DNA of 64,000 nt, from positions 62,001 through 126,000 of the forward strand of contig NZ_JBMERD010000007.1 in the NCBI RefSeq assembly GCF_048820935.1, written 5' to 3'. Both the position numbers and the translations under genes were made by a program. Shown here piece by piece: positions 16,800-24,975 of this stretch (its first letter is position 1; each line of letters begins with the position of its first letter). Under the pieces are notes generated by a model. It was not told the DNA's origin, made no database searches, and was given only the letters and a program-made list of their open reading frames with translations. This DNA is from Algicoccus sp048820935 (GTDB lineage Bacteria > Pseudomonadota > Gammaproteobacteria > Burkholderiales > Burkholderiaceae_B).

Positions 16800-16976
16800 G
16801 GCAGCGCAAGTCAATCCTGGCGGATTCACTACCCCTGCGCGAAGGCCATCGGTGCCGCATCGAACGGCCGGTTGCGGAAAGTCCTCCCTGCGTCCGCTGA
16901 TGGCCGGCAGCAGCCCGTCGTTGCCTGATGGATCCAACCCCTCCGCTGCTATAGTGCAGTCGGCTTCTGACGTTCA

Positions 16977-17001
16977 GTGCAGCCGTCTTCTGAAAACGAC
17001 A
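16977..17001 (-). repeat. IRi, integrase-side 25-bp end of the integron
   Basis: The inverse of TGTCGTTTTCAGAAGACG plus GCTGCAC ends at 17001. It is followed directly by the target duplication. It pairs with IRt at 5363-5387. Confidence 0.94.
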
Positions 17002-17006
17002 ATGGA
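17002..17006. repeat. target-site duplication, right copy
   Basis: ATGGA follows IRi directly and matches 5358-5362. Confidence 0.92.
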
Positions 17007-17352
17007 GGTGGTAGCCGAGGGTGTGGAAACACCCGACTGCCTTGCGTGGTTGCGGCAGGCGGGTTGCGACACGGTGCAGGGTTTCCTGTTCGCCAGGCCG
17101 ATGCCGGCGGCGGCCTTCGTCGGCTTCGTCAACCAATGGAGGAACACCACCATGAACGCCAATGAACCGAGCACCAGTTGCTGCGTGTGCTGCAAGGAAA
17201 TCCCGCTCGATGCCGCCTTCACGCCGGAAGGGGCCGAGTACGTGGAGCATTTCTGCGGGCTGGAGTGCTATCAGCGCTTCCAGGCGCGGGCCAGCACTGC
17301 GACCGAAACCAGCGTCAAACCGGACGCTTGTGATTCGCCGCCGTCAGGTTGA
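17002..17352 (+). CDS. tnpM: TnpM, 3' part of urf2 of Tn21
   Basis: The ORF has 116 residues, beginning at the ATG inside the duplication ATGGA. It is the 3' end of the split EAL gene urf2 ([20 protein letters not shown]) plus a cysteine-rich DUF3330 tail ([22 protein letters not shown]). TnpM was once proposed to modulate Tn21 transposition. Whether it is expressed here is unknown. It confirms the exact In2 insertion site. Confidence 0.9.
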
Positions 17353-17362
17353 GGCATACCCT

Positions 17363-17526
17363 GTGTGTCAACATAGACCTGAGCCACGTGATTTTGAGAT
17401 AACGTATATATCAGGGCGCTCAGGAGATCAAAAATGCCAAAGCCAATCACCGTTGTTGACCCGATGGTCAAACCCGATCCGGCACTTGAAAAACGGACTC
17501 GCCGGGTCTTTACGGCTGAATACAAA
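17363..17526 (+). pseudogene. IS3-family fragment with orfA start
   Basis: Tn21-like sequence stops after GAGGCATACCCT. A new sequence starting near TGTGTGTCAACATAG leads to an ATG at 17434 reading MPKPITVVDPMVKPDPA and then KRTRRVFTAEYK. This matches the N-terminus of IS3-family OrfA transposases, where TAEYK starts the helix-turn-helix. The frame ends there in unrelated AT-rich DNA. The fragment truncates Tn21 and is itself truncated, marking the right border of the island. Confidence 0.7.
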
Positions 17527-17792
17527 CTATCGATTCCAAAGTTGCCTTAAAACAGATGAGCGCACTTGGTTGTTATTACTCACCAAGCCTATTGGTCGAT
17601 TTTCTAGCAACACCAATATCGCATTTCATTAAAAAGCCCAAGTGTATAGGGCTTGGGCTTTAACTCTTTACTTAAGGAAGTGCTGGTTCAGTTACTTATT
17701 GTCGTACAGTCAAAAAAGCATGATCGAAAACAACTAAAACACTGAAAACCTACTCCAAATGCAAAGGAGTTCATCCTCGAATACAGAGGACC
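17527..17792. other. chromosomal spacer downstream of glmS
   Basis: AT-rich DNA without a supported gene. It contains a strong hairpin terminator and is probably the original 3' flank of glmS. No Tn7 end was seen. Confidence 0.6.
17633..17661. terminator. bidirectional-looking hairpin terminator
   Basis: AAAGCCCAAG and CTTGGGCTTT are a perfect 10-bp inverted repeat with a 9-base loop, flanked by A and T runs on opposite sides. It could end transcripts from glmS on the minus strand and from the island on the plus strand. Confidence 0.75.
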
Positions 17793-19631
17793 TCACTCCA
17801 CAGTTACGCTCTTAGCCAGATTCCGCGGTTTGTCCACATCCGTACCGCGTGCACAAGCCGTGTGATACGCCAGCAACTGCAAAGGCACCACATGTAGCAA
17901 TGGCGACAAAACCCCTTCGTAATGAGGCAGGCTGATTACCTGAAGTCCTGGGCCGCTGGTCATTTGCGCGCTTGCATCCGCAAACACATAGACTTGAGCA
18001 CCTCGAGCACGAACCTCTTGGATGTTCGACTTCATTTTGTCCACAAGGTGATCGGCAGGTACCACCGCAACAATCGGTAGGTTGTCTGTCACCAGCGCTA
18101 ACGGACCGTGTTTAATTTCACCGGCTGGATAGGCATCCGCGTGGATATAACTAGTTTCTTTGAGCTTTAAAGCACCTTCCATCGCGATCGGATAATGCAT
18201 GCCACGGCCCAGAAATAAAATGCTGTTGTGTTTGGCAAGGTTCTCAGCCCAAGCCATAATCTGTGGCTCTAACGCCAGCACACCACTGAGCGCAACCGGA
18301 ATGTGTCGCATTGCTTTGATGTACTGTGCTTCAGTTGCTTCATCCAAATGACCGCGTGTCTGGGCAATGGCCAGTGTCAGTACAAACAAGCCCATCAGTT
18401 GGGTAGCAAACGCTTTTGTGGAAGCCACACCGACCTCAACGCCAGCACGAGTTAGGAACTGAAAGCGACTGTTGCGCACCAAGGCGCTCGTGGGTACGTT
18501 GCAAATCGCAAGCGTATTGTGCATTCCCAGTGATTGCGCATGCTTTAAGGCTGACAATGTATCGGCAGTCTCACCGGATTGTGAGATCGTCACCACTAAG
18601 GTCTCTGCACTAGGCACACTATCCCGATAACGGTATTCGCTGGCAATTTCAACACTGGTCGGAATCTTGGCAATAGACTCTAGCCAGTATTTAGCCGTCA
18701 TACCTGCGTAATAACTGGTCCCGCAAGCCAGAATCAACACCCGATCTGTTTGACGAAAGGCGTCATAAGCACCATCTCCAAAGATCTCTGGCATCACCGA
18801 CTGAATTTCATCAATCGTATCGGCCACCGCACGTGGTTGCTCAAAAATCTCTTTGTGCATGTAATGACGATAGGGGCCCAATTCGAGCGCTGTGCTGTGA
18901 GGTTCAATCGTCTGAACTGTGCGTTCAATACTTTGCCCCTGGGCATCGCTTAACCAATAGGCACCGGGCTGCAGATCAACCACATCACCATCTTCCAAAT
19001 ACACGATCTGATTGGTCACACCCGTCAACGCCAACGCGTCTGAAGCGACATAATTTTCTTTTTCGCCAACACCCAACACGAGAGGTGAGCCGTCTCTGGC
19101 GGCCACGATACGATGCGGCTCGTCGCGACACAGCACGGCAATCGCATACGCACCTTTCAGTTCACGCACTGTGGCTTGCACTGCAGTCAACAAATCATCT
19201 TCGTAATGATGATGGATCAGGTGGGCGATCACTTCAGTATCGGTTTCACTTTCAAAACGATAACCAAGCTCGATCAAACGATCACGCAACACATCGTGGT
19301 TTTCAATAATGCCGTTATGCACTAAAGCAATGCGAGCCTGGCCATTGGATGAACAAGAGACATGTGGATGGGCATTCTCAGTGACAGGCGCACCATGTGT
19401 AGCCCAACGCGTATGCGCAATGCCCGTGAACCCTTTAACCGCTTCTGTGCGGACTTGTTCAACCAGTTCTGACACGCGACGCGTACTGCGTGTACGCCGC
19501 AACGCACCCGTTGCCGCATCAAAAACTGCTACACCACAAGAATCGTAACCACGATATTCGAGCCGCTTGAGTCCTTCCAGCAATACTGGCACAACATCAC
19601 GATCGCTGACACCACCCACGATTCCACACAT
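17793..19631 (-). CDS. glmS: glucosamine-6-phosphate synthase GlmS
   Basis: GlmS makes glucosamine-6-phosphate from fructose-6-phosphate and glutamine, the first step to UDP-GlcNAc. It has 612 residues. The start was set at MCGIVGG because the catalytic Cys must be residue 1 after Met removal; an ATG two codons upstream would spoil that. An N-terminal glutaminase domain (1-230) precedes two SIS domains with CGTSYYAG and SQSGETADT. The end KSVTVE is the family C-terminus. glmU lies 2.1 kb away. Confidence 0.97.
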   Translation of the reverse strand: MCGIVGGVSDRDVVPVLLEGLKRLEYRGYDSCGVAVFDAATGALRRTRSTRRVSELVEQVRTEAVKGFTGIAHTRWATHGAPVTENAHPHVSCSSNGQARIALVHNGIIENHDVLRDRLIELGYRFESETDTEVIAHLIHHHYEDDLLTAVQATVRELKGAYAIAVLCRDEPHRIVAARDGSPLVLGVGEKENYVASDALALTGVTNQIVYLEDGDVVDLQPGAYWLSDAQGQSIERTVQTIEPHSTALELGPYRHYMHKEIFEQPRAVADTIDEIQSVMPEIFGDGAYDAFRQTDRVLILACGTSYYAGMTAKYWLESIAKIPTSVEIASEYRYRDSVPSAETLVVTISQSGETADTLSALKHAQSLGMHNTLAICNVPTSALVRNSRFQFLTRAGVEVGVASTKAFATQLMGLFVLTLAIAQTRGHLDEATEAQYIKAMRHIPVALSGVLALEPQIMAWAENLAKHNSILFLGRGMHYPIAMEGALKLKETSYIHADAYPAGEIKHGPLALVTDNLPIVAVVPADHLVDKMKSNIQEVRARGAQVYVFADASAQMTSGPGLQVISLPHYEGVLSPLLHVVPLQLLAYHTACARGTDVDKPRNLAKSVTVE

Positions 19632-19771
19632 ACCCAAAACCTCAGTCCATTCTATTGATGGGTATATTCTCCAACAAATTGCTTGAAATGAAACATCATT
19701 AATCGTTAACTCTTGAAATATTTGGTTAAAATCTCATTGTTTTAAATAAATATTTCATAAATAAACTATCA

Positions 19772-20284
19772 ATGAAAGATTCTGTTGAATTAGATTCTTT
19801 AGATCTCAAATTACTCGACCTTTTACAAACTGATTCGAGCCTAACCAACCAAGCACTGGCAGAGAAAGTGCATGCATCCGCACCGACCTGTTTGCGACGC
19901 GTCAAACGATTGCGCGAGCTTGGGGTCATCCGCAAAGAAGTCGCCTTACTCTCTGCAGCCCATTGCGGACAACCACTCACCGTGATCGTGAACCTTACGC
20001 TGGAGTCACAGGCAGCCGACGAAATCGCCCAGTTTGAGCAAAAGCTCATCGATGAGCCTTGGGTGACACAGTGCTACCGGGTTTCTAGTGGCGCAGATCT
20101 GGTCATCATTCTGACCTTGCCCGACATGCCAGCCTATCACGCATTGGCACATCGGCTCTTTACGTCCGAGCACAAGGTGCGCAATGTACGAAGCCTGTTT
20201 TCAAGTCACTGCAGTAAATTTGAGACACGCATTGCGCTTAAGCCTGCTCATGAGCCTTTAAGCCAATTTGGCGGTAAATATTGA
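19772..20284 (+). CDS. Lrp/AsnC-family transcriptional regulator
   Basis: This 170-residue protein has an N-terminal winged helix (about 8-60, LDLKLLDLLQTDSSLTNQAL) and a C-terminal ligand-binding ferredoxin-like domain (about 75-150). Lrp-type proteins sense amino acids or related small molecules; the ligand here is unknown. It is divergent from glmS and its 3' end overlaps the convergent exporter gene by 47 bases, so it may control either neighbour. Confidence 0.88.
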   Translation: MKDSVELDSLDLKLLDLLQTDSSLTNQALAEKVHASAPTCLRRVKRLRELGVIRKEVALLSAAHCGQPLTVIVNLTLESQAADEIAQFEQKLIDEPWVTQCYRVSSGADLVIILTLPDMPAYHALAHRLFTSEHKVRNVRSLFSSHCSKFETRIALKPAHEPLSQFGGKY

Positions 20285-21707
20285 GTGCGACCGCTAAACT
20301 AGAAAACGTCATCGACACCCACAGCCCATACACAGGCCCATTGGATTGGCTGAGCGCAAAAGCCGAAGCCACTAAAGCCGCACCCGTTGTTTGCCCAAAA
20401 ACTCGGGTGACGGCCTGTAATCCGCCCAATGCACCCAGACGCTCAGGCGGACCACTACCAAGCAATATCCGATTGTTCGGTGTCTGAAAAAATCCAAATC
20501 CGAGTCCGCCTAGTACCATACACACAAAGACCCAACCGTCTCCAACGTTCGTATTCATCCCAGAGATCATCGCCATACTTAAAGACACGCAACCGGCACC
20601 AATGGCACACAAAATCGGAATTGGGAAACGATCCGCCAAACGACCTGCCACCACAGACATCACAGCCGCACCAGCTGGCCATCCCGCCATAAGTACTCCC
20701 ACCATGAGCTGATCACGCCCCAACCCATTGAGTAGATAAAATGGCAAGGCAACAAACGCCGCCATCTGCGATGAAAACGACAAATGAGAAGCCGCAATCG
20801 CAAAGCGCAAAGGTCTAATTTGCAGCAAATCAACTGGAAACAAAGGCGCTGTGCGTTGAACCGAACGCCGAGTCAGCAAAATCAGCAATCCCGCTGCACC
20901 GGCAATCGCGATTAAAGCCAACCCTGTGTGTTCAACCAAAAAGTTCAGGCCCAGAATCAAGAAACCAATGCCAAACGCACACAATAAGGCGCTGACCACA
21001 TCAAACGAACGTTGAATACGCATCGTGACCGGCAAATGACGCTTGATAACCCAAAGAAACGCGCTAATTGGCAACATGATTGCGAACAGCCAGCGCCAGC
21101 TCCCCAATGTCAAGATTATCGAACCCAGCGTCGGACCGACCACCGCACTGACAGACACCGTCATGGCCACCAGACCAATGCCCCGACTCAATAAGTGTGG
21201 CGGATAGATAGAGCGCACAAAGGTTGCCGATAAACAAAAGATGGACGCTGCACCCATCCCTTGAACAATCCGTCCAAGCAACAACATCGGCAGATTGATT
21301 GATGCTGCACTGACTGCCGCACCCACCATGAACAATGTCAAACCGGTTGTAAACAGCCGACCCAGACCAAATCGCTCAACCACGCTTGACAGCGGCAATA
21401 ACAATGCCACTACGGTTAAGCCAAACGCATTCACAACCCAAACGACCAATGAAGCCGAGATATTGAGATCTTGCGCAATAATCGGCAAGCCCACGTTAAT
21501 CATGGACGCATCCAGCACCGACATTGCGATAGCTAGCAACTGGCAAAGTGCTGCCCAGTGTCGTTGCGGTACATCGAGCCCCTGCGACACAGGCGTGTCC
21601 GAAGCGGATTGAGTCGCAGCGTCAGACGCAGTACGTACTTGATCGCGAGATGAATGAGTGGATGGTGCCAAGATTTTTAACGTATCACAATAATTCAAGA
21701 CGCCCAC
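20238..21707 (-). CDS. MFS exporter, DHA2-type (14 predicted helices)
   Basis: This 489-residue protein has 14 predicted membrane segments and early-helix motifs of the drug:H+ antiporter-2 group (SVLDASMINVGLP, LGRIVQGMGAAS). The substrate cannot be told. The annotated GTG start gives a long hydrophilic leader of about 48 residues; a TTG near codon 13 is an alternative. Its 3' end overlaps the convergent Lrp-type gene by 47 bases. Confidence 0.85.
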   Translation of the reverse strand: MGVLNYCDTLKILAPSTHSSRDQVRTASDAATQSASDTPVSQGLDVPQRHWAALCQLLAIAMSVLDASMINVGLPIIAQDLNISASLVVWVVNAFGLTVVALLLPLSSVVERFGLGRLFTTGLTLFMVGAAVSAASINLPMLLLGRIVQGMGAASIFCLSATFVRSIYPPHLLSRGIGLVAMTVSVSAVVGPTLGSIILTLGSWRWLFAIMLPISAFLWVIKRHLPVTMRIQRSFDVVSALLCAFGIGFLILGLNFLVEHTGLALIAIAGAAGLLILLTRRSVQRTAPLFPVDLLQIRPLRFAIAASHLSFSSQMAAFVALPFYLLNGLGRDQLMVGVLMAGWPAGAAVMSVVAGRLADRFPIPILCAIGAGCVSLSMAMISGMNTNVGDGWVFVCMVLGGLGFGFFQTPNNRILLGSGPPERLGALGGLQAVTRVFGQTTGAALVASAFALSQSNGPVYGLWVSMTFSSLAVALNIYRQIGLKAHEQA

Positions 21708-21759
21708 AGCTTGCGCCTAGGCGTCAGTCACGTCAAGGTCGACCCCAGTGATTCGGCGG

Positions 21760-23133
21760 TCATTTCTTTTTGGGACGCTCCCAGCCATCGATCGTTTGCT
21801 GCTTAGATCTGGAGACTGTCAATTGATTCGGTGGGGCATCTTTAACCAGTGTGGTTCCTGCACCAATCGTGGCGCCTGCACCCACCTGAACGGGTGCAAC
21901 CAACTGAGTATCTGAGCCGATGAATGCCTCGTCGCCGATTTCGGTACGGAACTTATTCACACCATCGTAGTTGCAAGTAATCGTGCCAGCACCAATGTTG
22001 ACGCTTTTTCCTAACGTTGCATCCCCAAGGTAAGACAAGTGGCTGGCTTTACTGCCTGTGCCAAACGTGGTGTTTTTAACTTCGACAAAGTTACCAATTT
22101 GTACTTCATCGCCCAGTACGGTGCCTGGACGCAAACGAACAAACGGACCAACTCGGACTTGCGCGCCCAGCTTGGCACCTTCTAAATGGCTAAACGGTCT
22201 GATTTCAGTGTCAGCAGCGACCTCAACATCTTTGAGGACACAGTGGGCACCAATTTGCACTCGATCCCCTAAAACCACCCGGCCCTCAAAGACGCAACCC
22301 ACATCAATAACCACATCTTTGCCACAAATCAGCTCACCACGCTGATCAAAACGGCTCGGATCCATGAGTGTCACACCGTTTTGTAGATGGTTTTGTGCTT
22401 GCGCTTGTTGCCAGGCTCGTTCCAGCATGGCTTGCTGCTGACGACTATTGACCCCCATGGTTTCATAGGATGCCTCTGGATGGACCGCAGTGACCGCCAA
22501 ACCATCACGGACGGCCATATCGACCACATCGGTCAGATAGTATTCACCTTGTGCATTGTCATTGCGCAAACGCCCTAACCAGCTTTTAAGTGCACCCGTG
22601 GGTGCTGCCAGCATGCCCGTATTGATTTCACGAATACGATGTTGCGCCTCACTGGCATCCTTATGCTCCACGATCGCCTGAATCTGATTATCTGCATTGC
22701 GCACGATACGGCCATACCCAGTGGGATCATCCACAAACTCCGTCAAAAGTGCCAGTTGCTGGCCGCCACACGCTTTAATTAAGCGCTGCAAAGTCTGTGG
22801 CTGCACCATGGGGACATCCCCATACAAAACCAGAGTTACGGATGCATCATCGGCCTCTTGAAGCTGATCGGCGACTTGTGCCACCGCATGACCAGTCCCC
22901 AACTGTTCGGTTTGCAATCCAAACTGCACATCAGCTTCTTGCGCAAAGGCACTCTGGACAGCTTGCGCCCCATGGCCGACCACGACCAAGAGCTGATCTG
23001 CTGACAACTGTCGAGCGGTTCGCAACAAATGAGCCAACATCGGCTGAGCCGCGATTGTATGCAGAACCTTGGGCAAATCAGATTGCATGCGTTTGCCTTG
23101 TCCGGCAGCCAAAATCACAACACTCAACATCAT
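21760..23133 (-). CDS. glmU: bifunctional UDP-GlcNAc synthase GlmU
   Basis: GlmU acetylates glucosamine-1-phosphate and then couples it to UTP, giving UDP-GlcNAc for peptidoglycan and lipopolysaccharide. It has 457 residues. The N-terminal uridylyltransferase shows LAAGQGKRMQSDLPKVLH. The C-terminal left-handed beta-helix acetyltransferase spans about 250-440 with many hexapeptide repeats. Two adjacent ATG codons are possible starts. It acts in the same pathway as glmS. Confidence 0.96.
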   Translation of the reverse strand: MMLSVVILAAGQGKRMQSDLPKVLHTIAAQPMLAHLLRTARQLSADQLLVVVGHGAQAVQSAFAQEADVQFGLQTEQLGTGHAVAQVADQLQEADDASVTLVLYGDVPMVQPQTLQRLIKACGGQQLALLTEFVDDPTGYGRIVRNADNQIQAIVEHKDASEAQHRIREINTGMLAAPTGALKSWLGRLRNDNAQGEYYLTDVVDMAVRDGLAVTAVHPEASYETMGVNSRQQQAMLERAWQQAQAQNHLQNGVTLMDPSRFDQRGELICGKDVVIDVGCVFEGRVVLGDRVQIGAHCVLKDVEVAADTEIRPFSHLEGAKLGAQVRVGPFVRLRPGTVLGDEVQIGNFVEVKNTTFGTGSKASHLSYLGDATLGKSVNIGAGTITCNYDGVNKFRTEIGDEAFIGSDTQLVAPVQVGAGATIGAGTTLVKDAPPNQLTVSRSKQQTIDGWERPKKK

Positions 23134-23194
23134 CAGCCTTTACTCACTTCATCAGTCGTTCAATCACTAAGCTTGCGGGCAAACAGACCCGCGT

Positions 23195-23920
23195 TCAACT
23201 TTTTGGGGTGGTTTTACGCGCAGCTGCCTTCTTGGCCGCTTTTTTGGCGCCCGTGGCAGCGGATTTCTTCGCAGACTTTTTAGCGGCTTTTTTAGCAGCG
23301 GCAGGTTTGGAGGGTTTAGCGGGCTTTTCGTCTTCAAGCGTTGTTGCCATTTGAGCAGCTTGAGCCGTGGCATTGGCCATCTGGACAAACTGATTCTGCA
23401 GCATCTCCCACCAAGCTTGGGCGGCGGCCGCACTCATGTCCGGCATTGGCATTTCTGGCGTAGCTGCCTCGTCACCGACTGACGCCTGCTCAGGCTGCGC
23501 TGCTTCTGCAGTTTTCTCTGATTGAGTTTCTAGAGCCGGCTTCAACCCTAAAACGACTTCAAGGGGAGAGGGTGCATCATCAGAACCTGACTTCTGTGCA
23601 CTGGAGCCCATCGCTAGAAATGATCGTAGAGTCCGAATAGTCGCCAGCTGAACCTCCATAGCTTGAATCGAACTCGTCACCATCGACATATTTAACTGTA
23701 ACCAGTTCTGGACAGTTTTAAGATCAGAAATCCGACGCTCAAGCTCGTCGGCATTGGCATTCTGGCTCATAGAATCTCCTGCCATCATGGCTGCGGTTCC
23801 AAAAGATTGCATCGTATTTCGCATCATATCTAAGCTGGTTGCCAAGGGATTTGCTTGTCCACCACCCACACTTTGCTGAAATCCCGGAAATCCAAACGGA
23901 TTGGTTGAATCTGTACTCAT
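23195..23920 (-). CDS. PhaM-like polyhydroxyalkanoate granule protein
   Basis: This 241-residue protein resembles PhaM of Cupriavidus. An N-terminal PhaM-type domain (about 1-125, with NPFGFPGF and LERRISDLKTVQNWL) precedes a variable acidic and Pro-rich middle and a histone-like C-terminus of AAKKAAKK-type repeats (about 205-241). In Cupriavidus PhaM activates PHA synthase and tethers granules to the nucleoid. No pha genes are nearby, so the link here is inferred from sequence type only. Confidence 0.75.
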   Translation of the reverse strand: MSTDSTNPFGFPGFQQSVGGGQANPLATSLDMMRNTMQSFGTAAMMAGDSMSQNANADELERRISDLKTVQNWLQLNMSMVTSSIQAMEVQLATIRTLRSFLAMGSSAQKSGSDDAPSPLEVVLGLKPALETQSEKTAEAAQPEQASVGDEAATPEMPMPDMSAAAAQAWWEMLQNQFVQMANATAQAAQMATTLEDEKPAKPSKPAAAKKAAKKSAKKSAATGAKKAAKKAAARKTTPKS

Positions 23921-24026
23921 GACGCCTCCTCGCCCAAGGTCTGTTTCAAACGAACCATTTCAAACTGGCTTCTTATTCCGAAGTTGGTTTTCGATCGCAA
24001 AAACAAATTGACGTTTTGGCGGCACC

Positions 24027-24155
24027 ATGTTCAACGATTCTCGTGATCACCATGACTTAAAATTTGGCGCTGCCAATATTCACAACAACTTAACCAAAGA
24101 ATACAACAGACTGACTAAATCTGCTCATAAGCTTCGCGACACCAAATTGTTTTGA
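24027..24155 (+). CDS. possible 42-residue small protein
   Basis: An ATG preceded by GGCGG starts a 42-codon frame (MFNDSRDHHDLKFG to LRDTKLF) in an otherwise empty 240-base gap between two minus-strand genes. The composition is mixed charged and helical. No family recognised; it may be chance. Confidence 0.2.
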   Translation: MFNDSRDHHDLKFGAANIHNNLTKEYNRLTKSAHKLRDTKLF

Positions 24156-24162
24156 TCACAGT

Positions 24163-24774
24163 CTATTTTGCTGATTGGTTCTGAGACAACAACACGCCAA
24201 TATCGTGCGCCATCACTTCTGCACCCACTTGCTCATTAAACATGACTCGAGCCTGACCCTGCTGGTCGAGCAAATAAATCGACGCGCTGTGATCCATGGT
24301 GTAATCCCCATCCGGAGTCGGCACTTTGGCGTAATACGCCCGAAACGCACCGGCAGTCTGACGAATCGCCTCAGACGTTCCTGTTAATCCCACGAAAGAC
24401 CTGGGCAACTCGGCATCAAACGCATGCAAATATTCCGTCATCACATCCGGTGTGTCCCGTTCGGGATCCACCGTCACCATTAAAACCTGTACACCTTTCG
24501 CTTGTTCACCCAGTAACGACATGGTTTGTGCCACTGTTGCCAGCGTTGTGGGACACACATCTGGGCACTGTGTGAACCCAAAAAAGACCAGCTGGAGATC
24601 CCCGATAAAGTCTTGGGGCGTACGCGTTTGACCATTCAGATCCTGCAAAGCCCAGTCTTGTCCTAACTTGACGCCTGTCACGCTGGAACCCTGAAACAAA
24701 TCGGCGTCATCACCGTGACAGGCAGCTAAGAGCAGTAATGAACAAATCAACCAAACACGACCTACACGCCTCAC
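24163..24774 (-). CDS. SCO1/SenC-family copper chaperone lipoprotein
   Basis: SCO proteins deliver copper to the CuA site of cytochrome oxidase or act as thiol reductases. The protein has 203 residues, a lipoprotein signal (LLLLAACHG), and a thioredoxin-like fold with the copper motif CPDVCP (about 75-80) and a distal His in TMDHSAS. It is therefore periplasmic and lipid-anchored. No oxidase genes are adjacent. Confidence 0.88.
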   Translation of the reverse strand: MRRVGRVWLICSLLLLAACHGDDADLFQGSSVTGVKLGQDWALQDLNGQTRTPQDFIGDLQLVFFGFTQCPDVCPTTLATVAQTMSLLGEQAKGVQVLMVTVDPERDTPDVMTEYLHAFDAELPRSFVGLTGTSEAIRQTAGAFRAYYAKVPTPDGDYTMDHSASIYLLDQQGQARVMFNEQVGAEVMAHDIGVLLSQNQSAK

Positions 24775-24975
24775 AAACCTGTCCTCATGTCGTTACAACA
24801 TCCTTAAATCTGTTTTGATTGAGTCTAGCCAATGAACCTAGTCAAGCAACCAGAAAAACCCAATCTTCCTCAAAACATCATAATCGGTAAAAAACACATT
24901 CACGCGTCAATCACAGACAGCGTAAAATATGCTCGATACGTCCCGCAAAACGGACGACCACTTCACATAAATTGA

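Larger units (their letters stand above)
5363..17001. mobile_element. In2-type class 1 integron unit with captured IncP-alpha DNA
   Basis: The unit is bounded by IRt (5363-5387) and IRi (16977-17001) and flanked by the 5-bp duplication ATGGA. From left to right it holds truncated tniA, an IncP-alpha segment (pecM, tetA, tetR, oriV), an IS1326-like element, orf5, sul1, qacEdelta1, the aadA1 cassette, attI1 and intI1. Ancestral In2 has tniA and part of tniB beside IS1326; here tniB and most of tniA are replaced by plasmid DNA. The unit lacks its own transposition genes but keeps both ends, so it could move if Tni proteins were supplied. Confidence 0.88.
730..17362. mobile_element. Tn21-family transposon remnant (mer, integron, tnpM)
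   Basis: The remnant begins with the mer-side terminal repeat and contains merR-T-P-C-A-D-E and urf2 in the Tn21 order. An In2-type integron sits in urf2 and creates tnpM, as in Tn21. It stops within the res region soon after tnpM, at about 17362, where an IS3-like sequence begins. tnpR, tnpA and the other terminal repeat are missing, so the element cannot transpose by itself. Its interior also holds foreign IncP-alpha plasmid DNA. Confidence 0.88.

Noticed and set aside
17353..17792. Tn7 insertion at the glmS attachment site
   Set aside because: The island is near the glmS 3' end, but no Tn7 end repeats or tns genes are visible, and the border is an IS3 fragment.
19632..19771. glmS ribozyme or riboswitch upstream of glmS
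   Set aside because: The glmS ribozyme is a Gram-positive feature, and no matching structured leader is visible in this 140-base gap.
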